Shown here one piece after another: positions 5,752 through 6,123 of a DNA stretch of 6,123 nt. Positions within the stretch are counted from its first letter, which is position 1, and each line of letters starts with the position of its first letter. This DNA is from Rhodobiaceae bacterium (GTDB lineage: Bacteria; Pseudomonadota; Alphaproteobacteria; Parvibaculales; Parvibaculaceae). Below the pieces are notes generated by a model. It saw only the letters and a list, made by a program, of their open reading frames with translations. It made no database searches and had not been told where the DNA came from. Both the position numbers and the translations under genes were made by a program. The stretch covers positions 1-6,123 of the forward strand of contig NVSO02000151.1 of the NCBI GenBank assembly GCA_002401305.2, given 5' to 3'.

Positions 5752-6123
5752 TCAGGTGTAGTGCCTATGGTATCTGTACCCCAAGCTGGTGAGGACTTCG
5801 TAACCAATCGTACCTGCAGCCTTTGCAAAATCATCAATTGTTTGGTTTTTACCCAAGATTTCTGCCCAAGCGCCCTCAATAGCCACACTTTCTGGAATAT
5901 GGCTGACATCAACGGTCAATTGATCCATCGATAAGCGGCCGACGATTGGTGCTTTTACATCTCCAAAAAAGACACCGATTCTTGTCGTGTCGCTCTCGGC
6001 GCTCTTTTGAACCAAAATATTGGAGCGTCCAATGTGGCGAAAGAGCCCATCTCCATAGCCAAACCCCAAAACAGCAATTCTGCTATTTTTAGCGGTCACA
6101 TAGCTCGCACCGTACCCAACACC
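5752..6123 (-). CDS. alr: Alanine racemase, C-terminal part
   Basis: PLP enzyme that interconverts L- and D-alanine and supplies D-Ala for peptidoglycan; cytoplasmic. Only the last 123 codons are present; the PLP-binding lysine and TIM-barrel lie beyond base 6123. The visible part is the C-terminal beta domain. It begins GVGYGASYVT, whose GYG Tyr (codon 6114-6112) aligns with the catalytic Tyr265 of the Geobacillus enzyme. It continues with GFGYGDG, then APIVGRLSMDQ, whose Met and Asp belong to the substrate-entry and active-site region, and ends with TIGYEVLTSLGYRYHRHYT, a normal family ending, so the 3' end is intact. Stop is TGA at 5754-5752. A GTG codon at 6099 is internal, not a start. 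The mlaE start follows after 135 bases in the same direction; I see neither a terminator nor a clear promoter in that gap. Confidence 0.95.
   Translation of the reverse strand, partial: GVGYGASYVTAKNSRIAVLGFGYGDGLFRHIGRSNILVQKSAESDTTRIGVFFGDVKAPIVGRLSMDQLTVDVSHIPESVAIEGAWAEILGKNQTIDDFAKAAGTIGYEVLTSLGYRYHRHYT

Noticed and set aside
5646..5912. 88-codon open frame on the minus strand at the alr end and alr-mlaE gap
   Set aside because: Most of it overlaps the alr C-terminus in another frame and it has no family features.

Overview
The window reads as a stretch of alphaproteobacterial chromosome, most likely Hyphomicrobiales (Rhizobiales) of moderate GC (roughly half, judged by eye). Two things point there: the gene order alr ... 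radA - cvpA - purF - short-chain dehydrogenase, which I recall from rhizobial and Brucella-type genomes, and protein details such as the alphaproteobacterial form of PurF. The genus cannot be fixed from the sequence alone.

Every gene I can support lies on the minus strand, so transcription runs from high to low coordinates. In that order: the C-terminal third of alanine racemase (alr, 6123-5752, 5' end outside the window); an MlaE-type ABC permease with a GTG start (5616-4843); its MlaF-type ATPase 12 bases later (4830-4015); the DNA-repair ATPase RadA (3932-2547); the membrane protein CvpA (2397-1756); amidophosphoribosyltransferase PurF (1599-67); and the first 15 codons of an SDR-family oxidoreductase (47-1, running off the window).

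Intergenic stretches are short (12 to about 155 bases) and none reaches 300. The 135 bases between alr and mlaE and the 82 bases between mlaF and radA show nothing I can name. The 149 bases between radA and cvpA hold an 18-bp tandem duplication, a hairpin spanning the radA stop, a small palindrome and a weak promoter candidate. The 156 bases between cvpA and purF hold the alternative upstream purF start. I found no tRNA, rRNA, CRISPR array, insertion sequence or convincing rho-independent terminator.

Functionally the genes fall into three groups: cell envelope (D-alanine for peptidoglycan; MlaEF lipid transport), recombination repair (RadA), and de novo purine synthesis (PurF with its frequent neighbour CvpA). 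This is mostly ordinary housekeeping DNA and I see no new biological system. The points worth a second look are the MlaEF pair without an adjacent MCE-domain partner, the tandem repeat and hairpin after radA, an eight-G run inside the RadA zinc-finger codons, and the long acidic N-terminal extension of PurF with its uncertain start.
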